This document shows positions 1-10,300 of a DNA stretch of 64,000 nt, in pieces. The DNA comes from Eremomyces bilateralis CBS 781.70. Taxonomy: Eukaryota > Ascomycota > Dothideomycetes > Eremomycetales > Eremomycetaceae. The first letter of the stretch is position 1. Each line of letters opens with the position of its first letter. The position numbers were made by a program, and so were the translations under genes. The stretch covers positions 1 through 64,000 of the forward strand of contig NW_022985080.1 of the NCBI RefSeq assembly GCF_010015585.1. Direction: 5' to 3'. The notes beneath the pieces were generated by a model. That model worked only from the letters and a program-made list of their open reading frames with translations, was not told the origin of the DNA and ran no database searches.

Positions 1-1234
1 TCCGCATCCTGGATCGGGTTCTGCCGGCTGACACGGACACGCATTACGGGATACAAGCGCAAGGCCCTCGGCGATCCTTCCGCCAAGCTGTCGGGGGATG
101 CTCCACGGGCGCACTTCACCAACATCTTCTTCAGTGAGATCATCTCGCCACTGCTTCTGATTGTCGTCTGCCTGATCCCGTACTTGTTTATCAACGCACA
201 GACGGGCGTGAACGAAAACAATAACCCCGACAAAGAGCTCGAAGCCACGAACTCGCTCATCCGCGTTGGCATTGTGGCTTTTGCACCCGTCGCCGTCAAC
301 GCTGGCGTTCTTGGAGGGATGTTTGCCCTGGCTTGTTGCGCGGGTCCTTTGCTGTCCATGTGTTGCAAAAAATTCGGCGCTGTCCTTGCCGCCATCGCCC
401 ACGCCATCGCAGTCATCATGCTGCTTGCCTTCTTTGAGGTCATGTTCTTCCTTGAAGGCTGGTCATTCAGCAAAGCCGTGCTCGGAATGATCACGGTCGT
501 TGCTATCCAGCGATTCGTTTACAAGCTGATCATCGCTCTGGCTCTGACGCGTGAATTCAAAGCGGACGCTTCGAACATCGCATGGTGGACGGGCAAATGG
601 TACGCCATGGGTTGGCACACTATCTCTCAGCCGGGCCGTGAATTCCTCTGCAAGATCACTGAGCTTGGCTACTTTGCAGCGGACTTCATCCTAGGACATA
701 TCCTGCTATTCATAATGTTGCCCCCGCTGCTTGTCCCGTATATCGACAAAGTCCATTCGGTTATGCTCTTTTGGCTGCGTCCAAGGTATGTTATGCAACA
801 TTATGTACTTGAAGGCTATCAACTAACGTCCATACAGCCGACAAATTCGACCTCCCATCTATTCCCTCAAGCAGACCAAACTCCGTAAACGACGCGTCAT
901 CCGCTACAGCATCCTGTACTTCACCATGCTGATCGTGTTCATCGCGTTGATTGCCGGACCTCTCGTTGCTGGCGGCGCTCTGAAACTTGAGGAGATGAAA
1001 ATCGAAATGCAGCTCCTGCAGCCTAGCAAGATGGAGAACAATGACACGCGGGGCTACACTAAGACCGGCCGTACACTAGAAGACCCCGAAGCCACTGCCG
1101 GCGGCGGAGGTATCGATAGCACGGAATCCAGTGGCGGCGGTGGCGGTAGCGCCACAGAATCGGCCGGCGCTGATACCACCGACAGTCCATTTGCATCCGA
1201 CAACCCATTCCCCGCACGTTATGTGATGTACTAG
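1..1234 (+). CDS. 1,3-beta-glucan synthase, second copy, 3' part only (5' end outside window)
   Basis: This is the C-terminal multi-membrane-span part of an Fks-type 1,3-beta-glucan synthase (GT48), which makes the main cell-wall glucan at the plasma membrane. Exons are <1..785 and 838..1234, with a 52-nt GT-AG intron (786-837) at the same place as in the complete fks1 at 7368-13412. Position 1 corresponds to 12180. The reading frame is intact to TAG at 1232-1234, and the last exon is 397 nt in both copies. The first 95 nt are identical to the other copy. Beyond that, most differences are silent or conservative, except in the Gly/Ser-rich tail, which has diverged. That pattern suggests the copy was translated for some time after duplication. 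Whether it is a whole gene or a fragment cannot be seen, because the 5' part lies left of the window. Confidence 0.85.
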
Positions 1235-1290
1235 GGGAGCAGTGGACGGGTGCGACGCAGTGAGAGAAAACGAAGAATAAAATGGATTAT

Positions 1291-1436
1291 GCGCGGAAGC
1301 TCTCTCAAGATGGCCAGTACGTGTTTCAACCGGAAGATGATTATTGGGAGCACAGAATACTGATCTATGCAGAATCAAAGAACTCCTCCCAGCATAGCCA
1401 GTCCAAGAAGAATCACCGTAATGGATACGTCGCGAT
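1291..1436 (+). pseudogene. Truncated rpl29 fragment (exon 1, intron 1, exon 2)
   Basis: This stretch matches the start of the intact rpl29 gene (16673-16821), including its first intron. It carries ATG plus four bases (1310-1316), a 56-nt intron ending at 1372, and the 52-nt second exon (1373-1424). The donor of intron 2 reads AT instead of GT (1425-1426). Similarity stops near 1436, so exons 3 and 4 are absent. Exon 2 still reads as ribosomal protein L29 with one Asn-to-Ser change. It begins directly after the 3' untranslated region of the partial fks copy, whereas in the intact locus about 3.2 kb including lcb1 lies between. It is a relic without a complete product. Confidence 0.85.
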
Positions 1437-1510
1437 TAGGGTGGGTGAAGAATTCAATGAAATCTATTGTTGTTTTAATTGGCTGGTGAGATTTGTCCCC
1501 AACATTTTGA

Positions 1511-1850
1511 GATGTCGTATATCTGCAGGGCCGGAGCTGGGCAGGGGACCAGGCTTCGAGATAGAACACACAACTTACACAATACAACTCTGCTGCTTGA
1601 TGATCAAGTTACCCTGAAATCCATATATATTAGCATGTCTCAATGCGACACCACATGTCGCAGACCAAGGCATAATCTATAGGAGCCTAAGGCTACAAAC
1701 TGCATTAATAACCTTGCCATGAGTCTCGTATATCTGCAGGGCCAGGGAACCGGGCATTCACATAGAACACACAACTTACACAATACAACAACTTTGCTGC
1801 TGTCACCAAATCACCTGACCCCAACCATTTTAGCACTGCCCGTGCGACAG
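1511..1850 (+). repeat. Dispersed repeat, about one and three-quarter tandem units
   Basis: A unit of about 195 bp (1656-1850) is preceded by a truncated, diverged unit (1511-1655). They share the blocks TATATCTGCAGGGCC and ACACACAACTTACACAATAC, and both end near GCGACA. The full unit recurs in inverted orientation at 6265-6468 with roughly 90% identity by eye. No coding sequence or transposase remnant was recognised. Confidence 0.75.
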
Positions 1851-2310
1851 AATCTTATCGAGACTGCACAGCCAGAGCCCAGAGAGGTATTAGCCCTCTT
1901 TGGAGCTGATTGGACCGCCACTGGTTGGCAGGGGGGAGCAATCTCGCCGTATTAGACATTGGTGTATCAGGCATGAGTGTTGTCCTCCTTGGACCGTCCG
2001 ATCATCCCTAATTGAAGAAGAGGAGTACAATACAATACATCAGATCTCCAGGGACCAGTACGGACACTCAGTGGAAAGGGAGTAGCATGGAGAAGGACCA
2101 AAGATCGAAAGTCACCCTCCATGGGCAAAATCTCAAGAGTCAAGAGTCAAGACCAATGGTCTTTATTAACTGTACACGCTAATCGCAAGCTAGATCCGAT
2201 GCGAATTGCCCACGATTCTGTGGTATTATTAATGGGATTCTGGAAGGTGTGGAGACGCGGCCGAGATTCTATCCGATCCTCAATTTCCCAGTTCCAACAT
2301 GAAAGAAAAT

Positions 2311-2564
2311 CCATGGCCCCTCCGGGGGGGACGAAATTGAGTTACGTCTCTTGGCATTCCCCCAACCATCACCACCATCACAGGCAGGCCCAATTCGCTC
2401 AAAAACAACATAATACCAAAAAGTATACTCTTTTCCTAACTAAGCAACTACTAGAGGTCTGTTTTGGTGAATTCTCCGCCGCGTTCTGGTTAAGATCGTG
2501 GGAACTGTGCATAGGGGAATGCCAAGAAAGGTAACTCAATTTCGTCTCCCCCGGAGGGCACATG
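2311..2564. mobile_element. MITE-like element with about 50-bp terminal inverted repeats
   Basis: Positions 2313-2363 and the reverse complement of 2512-2564 match over about 50 bp with a handful of mismatches. The shared core is GACGAAATTGAGTTAC, flanked by CTCCGGGGG and TTGGCATTCCCC. The element is about 253 bp and has no coding capacity. CATG is present at both ends. Because CATG is its own reverse complement, it could be either a 4-bp target duplication or part of the repeat. The superfamily was not determined. Confidence 0.75.
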
Positions 2565-5500
2565 CGGTGTCGAACTGTCAGTCTGTCAAACGTGAAATCT
2601 GAAAACTGAAAAGGAGCTGCAACAGTTCCTGGCTCCTTCGCCTTTCGGGTCGTCCGCCGGTTTTCGACCCCAAATTCCCCCCCTTGGTCGCCTCCCCCCC
2701 TTGGCCCTCGAGCCTCGACCATCAGTCCATCACTTGCTTTGTTCGGATTTCTTACCTCCTCGACCTTTCCTTATTTGGGCTTCCCCTGGAGCCCCTGGTT
2801 CATTTGGGCCGCGCCCCTAACTTACAAAAGGTCAGTGCGCAGAATCCGCCTCGGATCGAGTGGTTGTCATTGGCTGGATTGTCGGATCGAGTGGAGTGAC
2901 CGAGAGTAGGAGTGGTTCGCTGTTGCCCGCTGGGTGCTGGGCTGCTGGCGTTCCAGCACAATGTCGTCAGTCTCCCAACCGAACGTCTGAAATGCGCGAA
3001 CAACGCAGCACTCCAAGTTCTTCAAATCCAACCTGAATGAAGTCCCACCGGTCGGTCAACGTTCAGAATATCCCACGATCAGGTACTACTATCAGTCCGG
3101 ACAGTCCAACCGAACTGGTGTGACGTGTAAAGCGTCCTTTGTAGTCCTGAATCCGTACAAACGATAGAGGCCCACGATGCAATTATCGCGTGGATTGTGG
3201 CTTGTGACTTGTGAGCTACCGCTCAACGGTGGCAAAATGCCGATCTTACTTATAGGAGTCAAGAACCCACAATCATGAATCCAGAGTTCTATCGGATATC
3301 CAGTGTCTCATCGTGCGGTTTCTAAAAGTAGTCTGTAAAATTCATAGCTTCCCCTAGAAAATGGGCATCGATATGGGTCCAAAGGAAGATTTTCACACCA
3401 GTTCCACACACGCGATCAGGGATTCAAAGTAGATCCTAAAAGGACCTACCTTGCTAACTTAACGGTCTCGAATGTACCGTGAATCGAATATCGATCGTGA
3501 AGGGATTTGATGCTGAAGGTTCCGCATGCTGCTGTCCCGACCGCTCCAGAGTCCAAACTCCAGACGTATCAGAATTTATTCAAATCGCTCAACGCCACTG
3601 ACATCGGCTGCAAGAGGTCTGGCGTGCCGGCGGTTTGTCTCTGCAAGATCCGCCCGTGAAGCGCCAGAACGGCTAGGCCCACCTCTGTGGGCTTGTGGCG
3701 CTCTGCTCAACGACAGGAGTTCACGTTTGTATCCCAGCCACGCAGAGTCCCGGGGTTCCAGGAACGATATGAAGTCCGAAGTTCAACGGTCTCTGCTGTA
3801 AGCCTGTGACACAAGAAAAGGGGATGCGTCATTAATAATGCCGGAGAAGCGTGCAACCGAGCAGCAGTCCAGCTCGGGAGCTGTGGTGTGGAATGGACTG
3901 GAGTACTGCATCGTCCTCATGCTATGACGACACATCCTCCTCTACCAACATGTATTTACAAGTATCAAGTATTCAACGGAGTTGGTCGCCCATTATTTTG
4001 CTCTTCCAGTTGTACGATTTCTTTCCAAAGCTCACTCGCTTTCTACAATAAAGAATTCTTGGTATATAATAGCCAAGGAGCCCATATGGCCTTCGATGCG
4101 CCTGCGGTTGACTTTGGGACCGGCGACATGGGTGTTTGGGTGGGTAACAATTAAACACTGTGTGCCCTGCAATTTACCGGATTTCCACAATACAGCAAGT
4201 GGATGGTTGGGCGACGTCACTCTGCGCAGTAAAGAATTAACCGCGCCCTGGATCTCGCCCCACACCTGCCGGTGGCAAACATGAACACCGGATGGTGTGG
4301 GGCGGACATGGGGCACGGTTACCGTCTTCCGTAATATTGGCTACTTTAAGACGAAATTTCTGGACGCTCATCGGGAGACGGGGCCTGCATTTCTAAGCGG
4401 GTCTGAGTTAACCAGGTCCAAGGTGTGGCAAGTGGCAGCTTCATATTCACTGTTCAGTTCTGAGTTCACAGCGAGACAGCCCGACAGGGGTGCGCATTTG
4501 AGGACCAGCCTTGCCAGCGAGTACATATACGTCATCCTTCAATTACTTGGCGGGTATGATATTGGTATTGACTTAACGCTTCCAGAAGACGCATAGATAC
4601 ACATACCGTATCATATCCATCAGAATATCGCTTAGAGGAGACCTGCTGATATCATTCATAAGATTCGTTTGACTAGTTCTCAACGATAGGACCGGCTACC
4701 TCAATCGCTCCATTGACCCAGCAGCCACAGTAGCTAGTGACCCTTCATCTCTCAAGAATGCATCTGGACCGAGGACAATGGTAGTCTCGCGTTCTTACTA
4801 TCAAAATTGGCAGTCGACACAGGTTCCAGTGCCATTCCCATCGGATACCGCCCACCCTGCTAGAACCAGTTCGCTTTGTGGTGGGGACATATCTTTCAAT
4901 GAAAAACTATGGTGTCGAAGGGCTTAGATGCGAGGCGGAGACGCTATCGGTCATGCGTCGGGAGAAATTCCCAGAACTTCAAAAGGAGTTCAGCAGGGAC
5001 TGGGCCTCAGTTGGCAAGTAGGATTTTTGTGCTCAATATAAAATGCGGATTGTAGGTGTTGGATTCCGGTGACTTTCGCATTCTTCTGGTACTATCAAAT
5101 GGAATACCTATTTGCTTTGGTACGGTCCAAGTACTCCCGAGACATGGATGGAAGTTTTTGAATCATGAAGTTCAGTGAGAAGCAGGAGAACTTCTATAGC
5201 CTCCAGAATGGTCCAGCTAGTGGTTGGAAGCCTTATGAACTTGATTGCGGAAACGGCTCATTGAATCTTAGTCAACGGTCAACCGCATATTGAGCCATAA
5301 CCAAGAAGCGGCCTAAGGAGTCGATGAAAAGTGTCCGTTACCCTAACCGCTATACCGGTCGGTAGCTTGACTTAAGAAAGACTGAGATGTAAAGGAGCGA
5401 ACTGATCCTTCCGAACAAGTGAATGGTAGTAGTGTGTTTGGAAAATGGAACATATATTAAGGTCTGCTCAGAAAGAGAAACTCATCTAGTCTTCCTGGGG

Positions 5501-6264
5501 AATTGAGGCACGTTAAGACAGGATTATAGACGTTGAAATGAAATAGGACAGACTTTGGACTTGATTGCCAGGACTTGATTTAACCTCAAAGGCAATGGAT
5601 ATAGTAGACATAGTAATAAGAAATAGAGATAAAGTAAATAAATAGTATGTTGGACGTTGGGAAATGGAAATGTCGCGTTTCAATACTGGTCTAATGATAG
5701 AATCAACATCATCCCTTAACATTATACATAACAATCTTGTGCCCTTGTACTGCGAAAGCAAAATGTTGTGATTTGTAGTCGGTTCTTCCAATTATTTGCC
5801 CGAGCTATACCAGTCTTTTTCAAATAATATTTTTTGTCTCTTTTAAACAAAACGACGGCAAATTGACCTCCATTTTGGGCGGTTTGTGACGCCGTTTTGG
5901 AGGTAAATCTGCCACACTCTGACGCCAATCAGAACTCCCCTTACTCTCCGACATGGATCTCTTCAACATGGATATTCTGTGATAGGTCCCAGGCCTGTGG
6001 CCTGAGCCCCTAAGTGTGGCTGATGGGTTGCGGGCAGATTATCAGAAAAGGAGTCATGTATGAGCAAGTGTGTTAAAATAGCGGAGGAGAGAGCCAATAT
6101 CTCACACACAAAGGTGCGAGGGGATTTCCTCTTTTCTTCTCCCTCTTCAGTTTAGGTCAATGGACCTTGGTAATCGCAGACCTTGCGCATCCAAACCGTG
6201 TGTCACTGCCAAGCTTTACGCATGGGTTAGTCATCCGTACTGGTAATTTACCACCCAGGGAAAT
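2565..6264. other. Gene-free DNA between the two fks copies
   Basis: About 3.7 kb between the MITE-like element and the inverted repeat copy. Only short, unpersuasive ORFs occur (longest about 100 codons). None shows recognisable domains, conserved introns or a promoter-like lead. No RNA genes were seen. It may be decayed sequence that filled in after the block duplication. Confidence 0.5.
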
Positions 6265-6468
6265 GTGGTGTCGCACGGGTAGTGCTAAAATGGTTGGGGG
6301 TCAGGTGATTTGGTGACAGCAACAAAGTTGTTGTATTATTATTGTGTCAGTTGTGTGTATGTGAATGCCCGGTTCCCTGGCCCTGCAGATATACAAGACT
6401 CATGGCAAGGTTATTAATGCAGCTTGTAGCCTTAGGCTCCTATAGATTATACCTTGGTCTACGACAGA
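6265..6468 (-). repeat. Inverted copy of the dispersed repeat at 1656-1850
   Basis: Read on the minus strand, this copy runs from GTCGTAGACC to CCCGTGCGACACC and is nearly collinear with 1656-1850. It has a few substitutions and a small insertion near ACACAATAATAATAC. The two copies bracket about 4.4 kb. The flanks differ (AATCTG before, ACCACATTTCCC after). Confidence 0.75.
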
Positions 6469-7367
6469 TTCTCTCAATAATAATAAGATTCCATTTCTCC
6501 ACTCTCAACCCTTGCTTGATCCCCTGTCCTCAACCTGGAGTGTAATAGCAATACACAAAGTATTAAAAAACAAGGCCTATTCCCTGTAAATAACGTGACT
6601 CCTTGTGAGGTGTGCCAGAGGGAGCCCAGAGGTTGTGAGTGCGATTCAGCGGCTGTGCATTTTCACCCTTCGGCCGTCGCAGTTCTGAATTCAGGCTTTC
6701 ACCCTTCACCAGGACCCTTCACGCGCCCCTCGCCCATTTGCCCATCCGCCCACCCACTTCCCCTATCTTTCAACAGAACCTGCCAACAAACCCGCTTCTT
6801 CCTGTTCTCCACTTCCTCCTTCGTCACCCTCTTCTCTTTCTCCCTTCTCTCGTTTCTCTCCTCATCCTCGACTTCCTCTAATCTCCTCCTCCCGGCTTCG
6901 ATTGATTCTGTCCGGGAGACCGCTCTTAACCAACGTTGCGCACCATCCAACCCAGGAGATCTCTCACTCGTTGACTTCTCCTGTCATCTGTCGCTCGCTG
7001 CAAATCATCTCCACAACAACATCATCACGATCTCCCATTTCACATTCCTCAGTGCTGCCTTTCGTTCATTGCGAATTTCCACTGCTGAGTTGATCTCTAC
7101 TCGACGACAATTCTTTCTTGCCGATTAATTCGAGGATCCTGTGCAACTAACTGGTCATGATCCAAGTTTGAAGTGAGTGGATCCTTCACCCCAACCTTCC
7201 AAACCGGTTCGCCTGTCAACGCGTTTCAGGAGCAATCCTGAGGCGTGTCCTGCCGCAACCCGCGCCATCAACTTTTACTCACCTGATGTCGTTGAATACT
7301 ATTTGCTGACTTTCGCATCTTGATCCTTCGCAGGTTGTCAACTCGTTTTTCTATTCTTTGAGCAGCC
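6469..7367 (+). promoter_or_regulatory. fks1 upstream region and 5' UTR
   Basis: About 0.9 kb upstream of the fks1 ATG. A strongly pyrimidine-rich tract (about 6755-6895) of the kind found at transcription starts of highly expressed fungal genes lies about 500 bp upstream of the start codon. A probable 5' UTR intron lies between it and the ATG. No TATA box or specific operator could be assigned. Confidence 0.55.
7173..7333 (+). other. Probable 5' UTR intron of fks1 (161 nt)
   Basis: The donor GTGAGT (7173-7178) and acceptor TTCGCAG (ending 7333) flank a segment with a GCTGAC branch-like sequence about 30 nt before the acceptor. Splicing would leave a 34-nt leader before the ATG at 7368. This is inferred from splice signals only. 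Confidence 0.5.
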
Positions 7368-10300
7368 ATGTCGGGACAACCGCAGCAGGGCTATCACGAC
7401 GACCGTAGCCATGTCCAGGGCCAAGGTCAGGCCACAGGTCAGGCTCACGGTCAGGTCCCGGGCCAGGGCCACGGGGAAGAGGCCTACTACGACGACCACA
7501 ATCAAGCCTATTATGGCCAGCAAGGTTACGATCAGCAACAACAGCCCGGTGATGCATACTATGATGAATCGTACGCCATCCCTCATCGCTCGACTGCCGC
7601 ATGATTTATCCGCTGATTTGACTGCAGAGGCTATTACGACCAGAATGGACAGACACCCCACCCGAATGACACCTACTATGACAATCAAGGCTATCAAGAT
7701 GGCTACTACGACGACCGCTATTACGATCAAGGTCATCCGGACCAGGGAGGACATGGCTATCACGAGTTCGTGTTTTTTGACCCCGCGAACTCAAACCTCA
7801 ACTAACGGCATTGCAGCGGTCAGCCGAGGGGCCACGGGTACGAGGAAGAATCCGAGACTTTCAGCGACTTCACGATGCGCTCCGACATGGCTCGTGGTGC
7901 CGACATGGACTATTACGGACGTGGCGACGAGCAATACAACAGCTACCATGACGGCCACGGACGTGGATACCGCCCGCCATCGTCCCAGATCTCCTACGGC
8001 GCCAATCGCTCGTCGGGTGCGTCCACCCCCATCTATGGCATGGAATATCAAAACGCACTTCCTGCTGGACAGCGCTCAAGGGAGCCGTACCCTGCCTGGA
8101 CTTCGGAGGCCCAGATTCCTCTCTCCAAGGAAGAGATCGAAGACATCTTCCTGGAACTCACCGCAAAGTTTGGCTTCCAGCGAGATAGCATGCGAAACAT
8201 GTACGATCACTTCATGACTCTGCTTGATTCGAGAACGTCTCGTATGCCGCCGAACCAGGCCCTTCTCTCGCTCCATGCCGACTACATTGGCGGCGACAAC
8301 GCCAACTACCGCCGCTGGTACTTTGCGGCGCAGTTAGATCTCGACGATGCTGTTGGATTTTCCAACATGAAACTAGGCAAAACGAACCGTCGAACCCGCA
8401 AGGCCCGCGCCAAAGCGAAGAAGAACGCCCCACAGAATGAAACCGAGACTCTGGAAGCGTTCGAAGGTGACAACAGCTTGGAGGCGGCCGAATACCGTTG
8501 GAAGACGAAGATGAACCGGATGTCTCAGCACGACCGGGTTCGTCAGATCGCTCTCTACCTCCTCTGCTGGGGAGAGGCCAATCAGGTTCGCTTCACACCC
8601 GAGTGTCTCTGTTTCATCTTCAAGTGTGCGGACGACTATCTCAACTCGCCTGCGTGCCAGCAGCGTGTGGAACCGGTGGAGGAGTTCAGCTACCTCAACA
8701 ACGTCATCACTCCGCTCTACCAGTTTATCCGTGATCAAGGATACGAGATCCAGGATGGCAAGTACATTCGTCGCGAACGCGATCATTCCAGCATTATCGG
8801 TTATGACGACATCAACCAACTGTTCTGGTATCCGGAGGGCATCGAGCGAATCGTCCTGGAAGACAAAACCCGTCTCGTCGATCTGAAGCCGGAGGAACGC
8901 TACGTGAAATTGCACGAGGTCCAATGGAAGAAGGTATTCTTCAAGACATATCGAGAGACTCGGTCCTGGTTCCACCTAATGGTCAACTTCAACCGAATCT
9001 GGGTCATCCACATTACCTCATTCTGGTTCTACACCGCCTTCAACTCGCCACAGCTGTACTTGACGGAACCATACGAGCAGCAGATCGACAACCAACCTCC
9101 AAACCCGTACCGTTGGTCTGCCGTCGGTCTCGGTGGTGCCGTTGCCTCGCTCATTATGATCATTGCCACCCTCTGCGAATGGATGTACGTTCCCCGAAAA
9201 TGGGCTGGAGCTCAGCACCTAACCAAGCGACTCTTGTTCCTGATCGTCGTCTTCATTATCAACCTTGCTCCCAGCGTCTACATCTTCTTCATTGCGAAGA
9301 ACAAGACCAGTAAAGTCTCCCACATCCTCGGTATCGTCCAGTTCCTCATTGCCCTGGCCTCGTTCTTCTATTTCTCCATCATGCCGCTTGGTGGGCTTTT
9401 CGGAAGCTACCTCAAGACAAATACGCGCCGCTACGTCGCGAGCCAGACCTTCACCGCAAGCTATCCACGTCTGAAGGGCAACGATATGTGGATGTCGTAT
9501 GGTCTGTGGGTCATGGTATTTGCCGCAAAATTGGCGGAATCGTACATCTACCTCACGCGGTCCTTCCGTGACCCGATTCGAATCTTGTCTACGATGAAGC
9601 TCTCCTCATGCCTTGGCGATGAAATTATCGGCACCATTCTTTGCTACTGGCAACCGAAGGTCCTACTCATCGTCATGTTCTTGACGGATCTGACCCTCTT
9701 CTTCCTCGATACCTACCTGTGGTACATCATATGCAACACCGTCTTCTCCGTCGCTCGTTCTTTCTACCTCGGCGTCTCCATCTGGACCCCATGGCGAAAC
9801 ATCTTCTCTCGTTTGCCGAAGCGTATCTATTCCAAGGTCTTGGCTACGACTGACATGGAAATCAAGTACAAACCGAAAGTCCTCATCTCCCAGATTTGGA
9901 ACGCTGTCGTCATCTCGATGTACCGCGAGCATCTCTTAGCCATCGATCACGTGCAGAAGCTCCTCTATCATCAGGTTCCATCCGAGCAGGAGGGCAAGCG
10001 AACCCTTCGCGCCCCAACCTTCTTCGTCTCGCAGGAAGACCATTCCTTTAAGACCGAGTTCTTTCCGTCTCAGAGCGAGGCGGAACGACGTATCTCCTTC
10101 TTTGCCCAGTCTTTGTCTACTCCAATTCCCGAGCCTCTGCCGGTCGATAACATGCCCACGTTCACGGTTATGATTCCCCACTACGGCGAGAAGATCCTCT
10201 TGTCGCTTCGTGAGATCATCCGAGAGGACGAGCCATATTCCAGAGTCACTCTGTTGGAATACCTCAAGCAGCTCCATCCTCACGAGTGGGATTGCTTCGT

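Noticed and set aside
5836-5912. Weak inverted repeat around GGCAAATTGACCTCC and GGAGGTAAATCTGCC
   Set aside because: About 16 of 22 bases match and there are no clear ends; too weak to call an element.
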